Of a DNA stretch of 64,000 nt, positions 52,857-61,572 are shown piece after piece. Position 1 is the stretch's first letter. Every line of letters starts with the position of its first letter. The notes under the pieces were generated by a model that was not told the DNA's origin, did not search any database, and was given only the letters and a program-made list of their open reading frames with translations. The translations under genes and the position numbers were made by a program. Source of the DNA: CAIVAT01 sp964525995 (GTDB lineage: Bacteria > Bacteroidota > Bacteroidia > Bacteroidales > FEN-979); assembly GCA_964525995.1 (NCBI GenBank), contig CAZGIM010000021.1:11517-75516 (forward strand), in the 5' to 3' direction.

Positions 52857-54797
52857 TTATAAATAAAAAACTTTACTTTCTGGGTTTATTAAATTGGAAA
52901 TTCTGATACTTCGGATATCTATGGATGGGGTTTCAATAGTAAAAATAGTGATCCGATCATTGAATCTCGTATTATATACCGTGAATTCAACATTTTTTCC
53001 CGGACTTATTTCCTCATTTATATGGTTGACTTTAATTTTCGTTGTTTCTTGTGATAAAGGATCGAAACGTTTAAGTGATAATGAGAATTGTTTGTATTTC
53101 GAATAATAAACCACCATTACTTTGTCCGAAGCTACAGAAATCAACGAATCGTTTTGCGAGGGAGGGGGCAGTTGGGCGAGTATAAGAAGCGCATCGTCTG
53201 ATTTATATGCCTGGAAATATTCAATCCTGTAGCACGGATTTTGATCATTCCTGGTCAAATCAAGAAATGTTTTTTGATCCCGGATCAGATTCTGAAGTAT
53301 ACCTGATTTACTAAGGATGTAGTAGGTCCATAAAAAGCCCTGCTCGGTAACGCCACTTGCCATATAAAACGGGTGTTCCCAAAGTTGGGCCGCATAAAAA
53401 TTTGAGGATTGAGGAATGGATTTAAAAGCATCCGTTTTAATCATTTCATCCACAGTTTTCATTCTTACATTTGCCTGATGAATGTCCTGCGTAACATAAA
53501 AATTAGAAAAATCGGTCAGGAAGCTGCAAATTACAAATCCACAGGAGATACAAAGGGTCAACATGTACCTCGGAATCGTATGGCATTTTGTGAAATTCAA
53601 TAAAAAGGCACATAGCACCGACAGAAACAACACAACGCCAAACAGGGAAAAGAAAGTGGTAATATAACCCAACATTCCCTGGGTAGTAACATAAAGGGTA
53701 TATTTTGAGGTCAGCGCCAGTGGGATATGCGGGAAAAAGGTAAACATAACGGAAAAAGCAAATCCGATCAATAAAACTGAATATTTAACCTTAGGAATCC
53801 TGGCAAGAAGGAAAATACTCAAACAAAAAACGAGGATGGTCTTTACCAACCATTCGATATGTGCATGGGCGAATAAATAAGGGACAATATTCCGGTATCC
53901 GTTTATTAAATCAGACTTATAGCCGAAAAAACCTTTTAATGAAACGTATTCCGTCAATGGGAACGCGGAATAGGAAAGACTCCATAGGACCCTGAAAAAA
54001 GTAGCGAATGTAATGTTTCCACCTTCCATTTTCGTACCTGCATAGTCGGTTGGGTGCGCATAACTGTATAAAATATAGGCTGCACCGTAAGCCAAGATAA
54101 CAAGAATATAAGGAAGCAATTGAAAGAATACCGTTTTTAAAAACAGTAATCCCCTTTTGTTTTCGCAATAATTTTTTGAAATTACAGACAGGGCAGCAAA
54201 TCCGACAAAAAGGATAAATACTTCGTAAAACAGCAATCCGATACCGAAAAGGAGGGCGGAAAAGATCAGAAACCGCTTTTTCATCGTATTTTGGTACCGG
54301 TATAGAAGGAGATACGCTGAAAGTATCAGTGAAAATGCGAAGGTGAAGTAAAACGGATAGGTAACAAACAGGCTGGTGTGCCTCGATACCTGGGCAACAA
54401 TAAAAAACAACAAAACAAATAAACCTGCTATTTCCGTCGATTTAGTCAATATACGTACTATCCTGTAAAATAGATAAATGCAGATACCGATTGGAATTAT
54501 ATGAAACAATTTTATTATAAACATATCATCAATTTCGTAGGGTAAATTGTGGAATATCCCAACGATTAAATAATAAAACCTGCCCGACATCTCGGCAAGA
54601 AACCGTGAATTACTAAATTCCTTTCCAAATCGGGTATTCATATAATTAGCCATATCATCGGCCGACCCGATTCCTGTTCCAAATAAGGGAAAGAAAGTGA
54701 TTAAAGCGATAATCAACAGGATCAGATAATAAAAGGTTTCTTTATTGATCTGGTACTTATTTCTCAACAGAATATCCGTAATTTTCATTTTCTTCAT
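52857..54797 (-). CDS. GT-C-like membrane glycosyltransferase, group II
   Basis: The 646-residue protein has about twelve TM segments over residues 20-430 and a periplasmic C-terminal region of about 190 residues. The first loop (SADDMANYMNTRFGKEFS, SGRFYYLIVGIF) matches the pattern of the protein at 43681 (GADNITHYLISRYSF, WGRPLYTIF), so the two form one subgroup. The conserved acidic pair in the first loop suits a GT-C catalytic centre. The C-terminal part is beta-rich but differs from the shared module and lacks the YLDD end. The gene is very AT-rich compared with the MBOAT gene 23 bases upstream. It lies in the sugar operon. Confidence 0.75.
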   Translation of the reverse strand: MKKMKITDILLRNKYQINKETFYYLILLIIALITFFPLFGTGIGSADDMANYMNTRFGKEFSNSRFLAEMSGRFYYLIVGIFHNLPYEIDDMFIIKLFHIIPIGICIYLFYRIVRILTKSTEIAGLFVLLFFIVAQVSRHTSLFVTYPFYFTFAFSLILSAYLLLYRYQNTMKKRFLIFSALLFGIGLLFYEVFILFVGFAALSVISKNYCENKRGLLFLKTVFFQLLPYILVILAYGAAYILYSYAHPTDYAGTKMEGGNITFATFFRVLWSLSYSAFPLTEYVSLKGFFGYKSDLINGYRNIVPYLFAHAHIEWLVKTILVFCLSIFLLARIPKVKYSVLLIGFAFSVMFTFFPHIPLALTSKYTLYVTTQGMLGYITTFFSLFGVVLFLSVLCAFLLNFTKCHTIPRYMLTLCISCGFVICSFLTDFSNFYVTQDIHQANVRMKTVDEMIKTDAFKSIPQSSNFYAAQLWEHPFYMASGVTEQGFLWTYYILSKSGILQNLIRDQKTFLDLTRNDQNPCYRIEYFQAYKSDDALLILAQLPPPSQNDSLISVASDKVMVVYYSKYKQFSLSLKRFDPLSQETTKIKVNHINEEISPGKNVEFTVYNTRFNDRITIFTIETPSIDIRSIRISNLINPESKVFYL

Positions 54798-54820
54798 CGA
54801 AATTTCAATTTTTTACGCAT

Positions 54821-56278
54821 CTAAAACCTGAAATAAATAAACGGGCTGAAACCGGTTGATGCGATGGTTGCAACGCAAAGTACGCATAAAATGATTGCAA
54901 TGGCCGAAAAAGAGAGGATCAGTTTGTTCCCGGGTTCAAGATAGAGGGTCCCGATCCACCGGTCTATGTTTTTAAATCCGCCCCAGAACGAAAAGAAGAC
55001 GGCGACTCCCATCATGGTCCAGAATTTCGGGTTGAGCCAGATCAGATTTTCAGCCGGGTGAAAAGAGATCAGCTTTTTTGCCAGAAACCAGAATTCGGCC
55101 GTCGACTGCGAACGGAAAAGCATCCAGCCGACCATGATCACCAGAAAGGTGATGACGACCGATGGGATGTGTCCCAGCTTCTTCAGCCATTTTAAAAGGA
55201 ACAGCCGATCGAAAATCAGGAAAAAACCCATGTAAGCGCCCCACAGGATGAAGGTCCATGCCGCGCCATGCCAGAACCCGCAGAGCAAAAAGGTTATCAA
55301 AGTCGCGATCAGATAAATTATCTTGTCGGCGCGCAACCCCAGGTAATGCTCCTTCGGCAATCGCCGCGAGGTTGCATAAGCGAGAGGCAGGAAGATGTAA
55401 TCGCGGAACCAGAAAGACAGCGTCATATGCCAACGGCGCCAGAATTCGGTGATGCTGCGCGATACATACGGACTGTTGAAATTCTCGGGCAGCCTGAAGC
55501 CCAGCATCCGGGCCAGGCCGATGGCCATGTCGGAATATCCCGAAAAATCGAAATAGATCTGGAAGGTGTAAGCAATTGCGCCAATCCATACCAACCCACT
55601 TGACATCTCTTCGTGGGTCAGCGCGAAGATCTCATTCACGGTGACGCCCAGCACATCGGCGATCAAAACCTTTTTTGCCAATCCGATGATGAAACGGTAA
55701 AATCCCGAAAGCTTATAATCGATATGATCCTGAGCCTGACGGTCGGTAATCTGCAGGGCAATTTGACCCGGCCGTACAATGGGTCCCGAAAGCAACTGTG
55801 GGAACATGAAAATATAGAGCGCATAATCCTGCAGTTTAGCGAAACCCGGTTGCTGTCGCTTGAAAACATCAAGCGTATAAGCCAGTTTCTGAAAGGTGAT
55901 AAATGAAATCCCCACAGGAAGCGCAATTTTGGTCCATTCACCGGGTTTGGAGCCGAACCATGACAGCATGACATCAAACTGATCGACAAAAAAGTTCATA
56001 TACTTGAACCAGAGTAACAGTCCCAGGTTTAGCAAAACCGAAATCCACATCAACAGCCGGCGGAATCCCGATTCGCTCCGGTTCATGACACGGATCAGGA
56101 AAAAATCGATCAGGATCGATCCGGCAACATAAAAGACAAACTTCGGGGCGCCCCAGGCGTAAAATAAGATACTGGTCAAAAGGAGGAGCCAGTTTTTAAA
56201 CTTCCGGTCAATCAGGAAATAAAGGATCAGGAATATAGGGAGAAAATAGAGCAGGAACAAATTACTATTGAAAACCAT
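54821..56278 (-). CDS. MBOAT family membrane O-acyltransferase (AlgI-like)
   Basis: The 485-residue integral membrane protein opens MVFNSNLFLLYFLPIFLILY, the usual AlgI/PatA start. Family motifs are WFKYMNFFVDQ, FITFQKLAYTLDVFKRQ, FPQLLSGPIVR, YFDFSGYSDMAIGLARMLG, FRLPENFNSPY, FWRRWHMTLSFWFRDYIFLP and the catalytic His in CGFWHGAAWTFI. It moves acetyl groups from acetyl-CoA across the membrane to an SGNH partner, which places them on a surface polysaccharide. The AlgJ-like partner gene lies 8 bases upstream in the operon. Confidence 0.95.
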   Translation of the reverse strand: MVFNSNLFLLYFLPIFLILYFLIDRKFKNWLLLLTSILFYAWGAPKFVFYVAGSILIDFFLIRVMNRSESGFRRLLMWISVLLNLGLLLWFKYMNFFVDQFDVMLSWFGSKPGEWTKIALPVGISFITFQKLAYTLDVFKRQQPGFAKLQDYALYIFMFPQLLSGPIVRPGQIALQITDRQAQDHIDYKLSGFYRFIIGLAKKVLIADVLGVTVNEIFALTHEEMSSGLVWIGAIAYTFQIYFDFSGYSDMAIGLARMLGFRLPENFNSPYVSRSITEFWRRWHMTLSFWFRDYIFLPLAYATSRRLPKEHYLGLRADKIIYLIATLITFLLCGFWHGAAWTFILWGAYMGFFLIFDRLFLLKWLKKLGHIPSVVITFLVIMVGWMLFRSQSTAEFWFLAKKLISFHPAENLIWLNPKFWTMMGVAVFFSFWGGFKNIDRWIGTLYLEPGNKLILSFSAIAIILCVLCVATIASTGFSPFIYFRF

Positions 56279-56286
56279 CGGTTGAT

Positions 56287-57585
56287 CTATTTTTTGTTAT
56301 TGATATCATTGAAGAATAAACCGATTGCATCATCGCGCATGACCTCCTCAGGTGTCACATTTTTTTCCAGGGCCTTTTTCCTGAGCGACTCTAACCGGCC
56401 TGGACTGTTCTTCATGGTTTGGATGATTTCCCTCAATTTATTTGTTGGTGTGGTGTCGAATTCAATATATGCACGGTCAATGAATCCGGATCCGGGATTT
56501 CCACCACCTGCACCGACATGGAACAGGATTACCATGTTTTGCCTTTCAACAGCTTCCCTTAAATTAATCTCCCTTGTATATTTTGGTGATGTGAAACATT
56601 CAGGAAATACTTCCTTATCGTAATACCAGAATTCCCTGTTCGCGAACAATGAATCGATAATCCCCTGATCATACCATCCCCAGAAAAAACTATCCCCGAT
56701 AAACAAAGCAGAAGGTTTCTTCTGACCGGAATCGGAAACAACACGGTATTCGGGATAAGCCAAGGAAGCATGCGGAGCGTCCCACGTGAGATTCATGGTC
56801 TTATTGATGTCATCATCGTTATGCCTGGGCTGATCAGTAATTTCCAGCCGCTTTAGAGCCAAACGCGGCATTTTAAATCCCGTTTTATCAGCCAGGTAGC
56901 GGGTGGCCGAATCGGCTGCAAGCCATGCTCCGTAATCGGTCCAATGGACACCGGTTGTCGGGAATAAAGGATATTTCGATGTCGATTTCAATATTTTAAA
57001 CCAGGGATTGAAATCAAGAACATTGACACCCATTTCAGCGGCTTTCGTGACGAAATAATCACGGCCCGATTGGTGGTGTTTTAATTTCATATACCTATCC
57101 GGAATTAACTCGGGACAAAATGTTCCTTTATCCGGAGGGATGAGTACCACAAGAAATATTTTTTTTGCCCACAGAATATCCTGAACGGATTTCAACATTT
57201 TAACCCTTTCCTCAATCAGCCGGTCTCCCTGGTAATCAAGTCCCAGATAACCATTAATATAACCAGTGGCAAATAATTCACCTTTCTTACCAACAATCAC
57301 ACGTTCGGCATGTGGAACTGAAAATAAGCTAAAATCCAGCTGGTTATATATTCTGATCCATCCGGGTCTGAATCCAATGGAATCATTAAAATTATTTTCA
57401 AACTGGACCTGGTAAGAATTATTGAACCAGGCCGAATCGGAGAACTTCGGGTAAGGGGTGGTCTGAAAATATCCGTTTAACGGTTTCAGGGGAAACAGTT
57501 CCCATTCTTTCTGAAGCGAAGGAAGACAAATCAAGGCAAGCGTTAAGAGAAATAATGCTTTTTTAACAAGGGTCATACCCGGCAA
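56287..57585 (-). CDS. AlgJ/AlgX-like SGNH O-acetyltransferase-type protein (copy 2)
   Basis: The 432-residue protein has an N-terminal signal anchor (LVKKALFLLTLALICLP). It follows the same plan as the copy at 41941: WELFPLKPLNGYF, IRIYNQLDFSLFSV, VGKKGELFATGYI, VVLIPPDKGTFCPE, FPTTGVHWTDYGAW (His-Trp motif), ALFIGDSFFWGWYD (Ser in GDS). It should take acetyl groups supplied by the MBOAT protein and place them on a glycan in the periplasm. Its intact GDSF makes it the better catalyst of the two. The MBOAT gene follows after 8 bases. Confidence 0.9.
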   Translation of the reverse strand: MPGMTLVKKALFLLTLALICLPSLQKEWELFPLKPLNGYFQTTPYPKFSDSAWFNNSYQVQFENNFNDSIGFRPGWIRIYNQLDFSLFSVPHAERVIVGKKGELFATGYINGYLGLDYQGDRLIEERVKMLKSVQDILWAKKIFLVVLIPPDKGTFCPELIPDRYMKLKHHQSGRDYFVTKAAEMGVNVLDFNPWFKILKSTSKYPLFPTTGVHWTDYGAWLAADSATRYLADKTGFKMPRLALKRLEITDQPRHNDDDINKTMNLTWDAPHASLAYPEYRVVSDSGQKKPSALFIGDSFFWGWYDQGIIDSLFANREFWYYDKEVFPECFTSPKYTREINLREAVERQNMVILFHVGAGGGNPGSGFIDRAYIEFDTTPTNKLREIIQTMKNSPGRLESLRKKALEKNVTPEEVMRDDAIGLFFNDINNKK

Positions 57586-57634
57586 AAATACGAAGATTAC
57601 TGATCATTCCTTACTAATTCATAGCCTTTGGCAG

Positions 57635-59515
57635 TTACTCCTCCCCAAATTCGAACAGCTTGATCACGATATCATCCACGAGTACCTCCTGCTCTCCGTA
57701 GCACCAGAAGTAAGCCTGCACCGGTTCGCCGGGGTGTGCCAGATACGGGGTCATATAATCCATACAGATTCGGTTCCAGGTCCCGGGCTGCAGATTTTGT
57801 TTATCGAGGGCGATCATCCGGTATTTGTATGCTTCCCCGTTCTGGATGCAGGTTACCACCAGGTTGCACTTCACCTCTTCGGGTTTACAGGTGAAGTAAA
57901 CCGACCCGCAAACCTGTATCCAGGCAAAATTTCTGGTCGAGATATTCCGGTACGGAAGGGTTATCCCGGGCGAGAAGGCATTGCCGGCATTCAGCCGCAT
58001 CGATTGCGACCCCTTTCCGGTGGTATCCTTTGCATACAATCCGGGTTTTGCCGGGTCCGCCTGCTCAAAATCGAACTGTGCCAGAACACGGGCGGTAAAG
58101 CGGTCCGATTGCGGAAGCCATTCCCGCTCGGAAGGATCACCCGAGGGTTCAAGCAAACGGGTCTCTTTCGTGGTGACATTGGTTTTCCCGAAAACGGCCC
58201 AGTAGTATCCTTTGGTCATCTGCGACGGACTGATGATATAATGGGTATATTGCCAGGTCTGAAAGAGGTTCAGCGCAACCAGGAGCAAAATCAAAGTAAA
58301 CATGATGGCCCGTAACCTCCTCTTCGAATTCAGCAATACCCCGATCATGGCACCCAGCGGAAAGGCAAGAACCACGTAAGCTTCCATCATAGGGCGCTGA
58401 CTGAAACTGCCGCCGTACCACCAGGTTGGCCAGCTTGCGACAACGATCAGGTGCAGGGCAAAAAACAGGAATGCGGCGACAAAGATCTCGCGATATTTCC
58501 TTAAAAGCGGGATAAAGCCAATAATGGCAAAGATCATGACGGGCGTGTAGAGCAACCACCCTTTTTTATAGGAAAAGAGCACCAGCCTGATGTACGGTGC
58601 AATCCACCGGAGCGATTCCCCCTTTTCATAACTGTAATAAATCCAGCTCCCGGCGTGGATCTTCCAGTATATCAACTGAAACGAACCGACCAGGATCATG
58701 GCCAGTACCAGCGCCAAAACCTGCAGTCCGTGATCGCGGATAAGGATTATTTTTTCATGTAAACTGCGGAAATTCCACACGCCCCAGAACAGCGGGATCA
58801 GCACGATGAGCCCGCTTGTAGGCCGCACCAGCATTGCGATTCCGATAAGAAGCCCCAGGAAAATCGCAGTCGACCACTTTTGTCGTTCGTGCCAGCGGAT
58901 GGTAAGCCACACCGTAAGTGCAAAAAGCATGAACAGGGTATTGTGGGGCATGATCCCGTTATAGGCGGTCAACTCGAGGTAATTTGTCCCCAAAACGGTG
59001 ATAAGCATGACCAGGGTCGTAATGCCGTCGGAAAAGAAGTTCAGCAAGACTTTTCTGAAAAACCACAGTCCGATCCCCGTGTAAACAAGCGGCCCGAACG
59101 CCATACATACCTGGTAGGGCAGTGAAAAACCATCGGGCGCGTAACCCAGCAGATGCGCCGATATGTGGGCAATAAAGAAAAACGGACTGTACAGGATCGC
59201 CAGACCCATCGGGTATTTCATCACATAGTCGCCGGCCGGCCCCATATAAGCCTGGTAAAACCCGATGGTGGGTTTGTAGGTGTCGAGTACCTGTTGCAGC
59301 CAGGCAAAGTCGTTCAGACCGGTATCGTGGTGGATGAAGGTGGCCGGAAGATACAGGTAATACCCGAAAACATCCCAGCTTATGGGTGCTAACCAGTCGT
59401 GATGAAGCCAGATCGGGGTCAACGACCGGGCTGTAACGATCAACAGGTACAACAGTACCAGCGTGACAAAGGAGACGGGATTCAGGAAACGGGAATGAGA
59501 CGGAACCTTAATCAT
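57635..59515 (-). CDS. GT-C-like membrane glycosyltransferase, group I, with beta-sandwich module
   Basis: The 626-residue protein has about eleven TM segments over residues 15-420. The first loop has ISWDVFGYYLYLPATFIHHD, followed by MKYPMGLAILYSPFFFIAHI. Later loops have MLVRPTSGLIVLIPLFWG and KKGWLLYTPVMIFAI. These occur at the same places in the proteins at 47327 and 59635, so the three are paralogues. The C-terminal module (about 480-626) has FAWIQVCGSVYF, VKCNLVVTCI, PVQAYFWCYG and VLVDDIVIKL. Its closest relative in this window is the stand-alone module at 61565. It is probably a polyprenyl-P-sugar-dependent transferase. Confidence 0.75.
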   Translation of the reverse strand: MIKVPSHSRFLNPVSFVTLVLLYLLIVTARSLTPIWLHHDWLAPISWDVFGYYLYLPATFIHHDTGLNDFAWLQQVLDTYKPTIGFYQAYMGPAGDYVMKYPMGLAILYSPFFFIAHISAHLLGYAPDGFSLPYQVCMAFGPLVYTGIGLWFFRKVLLNFFSDGITTLVMLITVLGTNYLELTAYNGIMPHNTLFMLFALTVWLTIRWHERQKWSTAIFLGLLIGIAMLVRPTSGLIVLIPLFWGVWNFRSLHEKIILIRDHGLQVLALVLAMILVGSFQLIYWKIHAGSWIYYSYEKGESLRWIAPYIRLVLFSYKKGWLLYTPVMIFAIIGFIPLLRKYREIFVAAFLFFALHLIVVASWPTWWYGGSFSQRPMMEAYVVLAFPLGAMIGVLLNSKRRLRAIMFTLILLLVALNLFQTWQYTHYIISPSQMTKGYYWAVFGKTNVTTKETRLLEPSGDPSEREWLPQSDRFTARVLAQFDFEQADPAKPGLYAKDTTGKGSQSMRLNAGNAFSPGITLPYRNISTRNFAWIQVCGSVYFTCKPEEVKCNLVVTCIQNGEAYKYRMIALDKQNLQPGTWNRICMDYMTPYLAHPGEPVQAYFWCYGEQEVLVDDIVIKLFEFGEE

Positions 59516-59555
59516 CTTACATTTTTTATATGAGTGAATATCAGAGATTAAAATA

Positions 59556-59588
59556 ATTTACGATTGACATGATTTACGATTTACGAAT
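59556..59588. repeat. TTTACGATTTACGA-type intergenic repeat
   Basis: ATTTACGATTGACATGATTT is followed by ACGATTTACGAATG. It sits in the 119-base gap between two GT-C genes and resembles short intergenic repeats I know from Bacteroidota. Confidence 0.5.
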
Positions 59589-59634
59589 GGCAAAAAGACT
59601 GATGAATTATCCCGGTTTTCATATTTACCTCCAT

Positions 59635-61572
59635 TCAATCGTTCCAGTCGTACCGGAACCGGATGGCCAGGTCATCCGCGTAAATCATTGCCCGGCGCGG
59701 GTTCTCGATGAAGATCCTTATCTGTTGGATGGAATCGTTCAGGTCGGGAACGATGAATGTTGCCGACAGCCGGTTCCAGATTAGCGGGCCGGTCAGAACG
59801 GAATCGACAGGTACCCGGTCGGAAAATACCATCGTGGTGTCGCGCCGGAACTGATAGGTGAGAAACGCTCCGGTTGGCCGGTTACCGGGTTTCAAAAGCC
59901 AGAGGGAACAAATCAGCCTTTTGGGAACAGGTTGTCCCAATAAGCCTGTTGACAAGGAATAGAGGGGAGTCAGGCTGCTGTATTTTTCCGTTGCCACGCT
60001 GTACTGACCCGACCGGGTAAAGACCGGCGAGGGTTTATAGACCGGGCAGAGAGAAAGGTTTTCGAAATCGTTAATGAATGACCCGGTCGGATGCGACGGT
60101 TGGATGATCCCGGCCCGTTCAAGCGACCGTAAATAGTGGTCCCAGTCCCACGTTGACCCGTAATAGCACCGTTCAAACCGGTAAATGGAGATGATATACC
60201 GCAGGTTAAAATAGATCGAAAAAAACAGGAGGAAGAAGAAAAGCGAAACACGGATAAAATGTATCATCCCCTTGACCCTTAACGGCTTTCCGTCAAGGCA
60301 GGATACCTTGCCAGTCGGGACGCCGGGATGCTGTTCCCTGACCGGATCGCCGGAATTAGCTCCCGGATTCATTCCGGTTGCGGAACCGGAGGGGAGGCCG
60401 GTGATCCGGCTAAGCAGGCTGCATAACGGGATTGCGAGGATTGTCAGGTATTCGATGTAATTCCGCTGTCCGAAACTGCATCCGAAATACCACATCTTCC
60501 AGGTTGCGCTGACCAACGTGACCATGGCGAACAGTACGGCAATCAGCGTTCCGTTCTTTTGTTTTGTCACGATCATGTAAATGATTCCGGCAAGGCAGAA
60601 AAGCATGACCGGCGAATTGGTAAAGAGCCCGTTTACCGGCGAAAAGAGTACGGCGCCGATGCGGGGGTGCCGCCAGTTCGCGAATCCCTCGCCCTGATAC
60701 GAAAAATGAATCCAGCTCCCGGTCAGATAATCCCAATAGATCATCTGTGGCAAAAATACCAGGAACAGGATCCCGGCAAATATCAACAGGTTCAGCGGCC
60801 GGAAAAATTCACGAAACCGCCTGATAACCTCCCGGCCGTTCGGCGCATCCCAGAAAAACAACAGGGAAACAAGCAATGCGTTGGTCGGACGGATCAGGAT
60901 GATCAGCCCGAGGATCAGGCACAGGAGCACATAACGGGTCCGACCCGGCCTGTCGTTGTATTGCCTGAATTGATCCAGGAAGAGCGCAAAGAGAAAGAAT
61001 GAATAGACGTGCGACATCATCCCGTCGAGGATCACGTAATAGAAGAGGTGGGTCCCCGCGAAGAGGATTACCATGGTTGCCATGCTGATCCATTCGGAAA
61101 AATAACGATCCAGAAATCGTTTGAGGAACCACAGTCCGAGGATGAACCAGATCACACCCGATAGTTGCAGCATCCGCACAAAGATCATCGAAAAGCCATC
61201 CTGATCATCATAACCGGTGGCACGGGAGATCAGCCGGGAAACAAAGAAGGCCGGCGATTGCATCAGGGCCACCCCATACGTGTACTTGATATCGATTTTA
61301 TTTCGGGTGGTGTCGATCGCGAAACCGCCGCCGGTTCTGATGTCGAGATCAGCGGGCATGCTGCAGGCGTCGAAATGATAATAAAAAAGGGCGGGAAGAT
61401 AAATATAATAACCGGCGCGGTCGGACCACACGCCCCGAGGGTCGTCGAACCGGGAAAGATCACGGTTAAAGAACCAGGTTAGCGCGAGGGAGGCGCAAAA
61501 AAGGAGGTAAAAAAACCAGGTTGTGTTCGTTCTCTGCTCCATGCATTTCCCCGATGGGGTCTTGTTACTCAT
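59635..61572 (-). CDS. GT-C-like membrane glycosyltransferase, group I, with beta-sandwich module
   Basis: The protein has 645 residues from the ATG at 61572, which overlaps the upstream stop in ATGAGTAA. A second ATG at 61542 (MEQRTNTTWFFY) starts just before the first TM and has a GGGGA before it. First-loop motifs are WSDRAGYYIYLPALFYYH and IKYTYGVALMQSPAFF. Later ones are IRPTNALLVSLLFFWD and GLFTNSPVMLFCLAG. A long cytoplasmic or periplasmic insert (about 385-425) is unique to this copy. The C-terminal module (about 495-645) ends RIFIENPRR and MIYADDLAIRF. Translation is probably coupled to the upstream module gene. Confidence 0.75.
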   Translation of the reverse strand: MSNKTPSGKCMEQRTNTTWFFYLLFCASLALTWFFNRDLSRFDDPRGVWSDRAGYYIYLPALFYYHFDACSMPADLDIRTGGGFAIDTTRNKIDIKYTYGVALMQSPAFFVSRLISRATGYDDQDGFSMIFVRMLQLSGVIWFILGLWFLKRFLDRYFSEWISMATMVILFAGTHLFYYVILDGMMSHVYSFFLFALFLDQFRQYNDRPGRTRYVLLCLILGLIILIRPTNALLVSLLFFWDAPNGREVIRRFREFFRPLNLLIFAGILFLVFLPQMIYWDYLTGSWIHFSYQGEGFANWRHPRIGAVLFSPVNGLFTNSPVMLFCLAGIIYMIVTKQKNGTLIAVLFAMVTLVSATWKMWYFGCSFGQRNYIEYLTILAIPLCSLLSRITGLPSGSATGMNPGANSGDPVREQHPGVPTGKVSCLDGKPLRVKGMIHFIRVSLFFFLLFFSIYFNLRYIISIYRFERCYYGSTWDWDHYLRSLERAGIIQPSHPTGSFINDFENLSLCPVYKPSPVFTRSGQYSVATEKYSSLTPLYSLSTGLLGQPVPKRLICSLWLLKPGNRPTGAFLTYQFRRDTTMVFSDRVPVDSVLTGPLIWNRLSATFIVPDLNDSIQQIRIFIENPRRAMIYADDLAIRFRYDWND

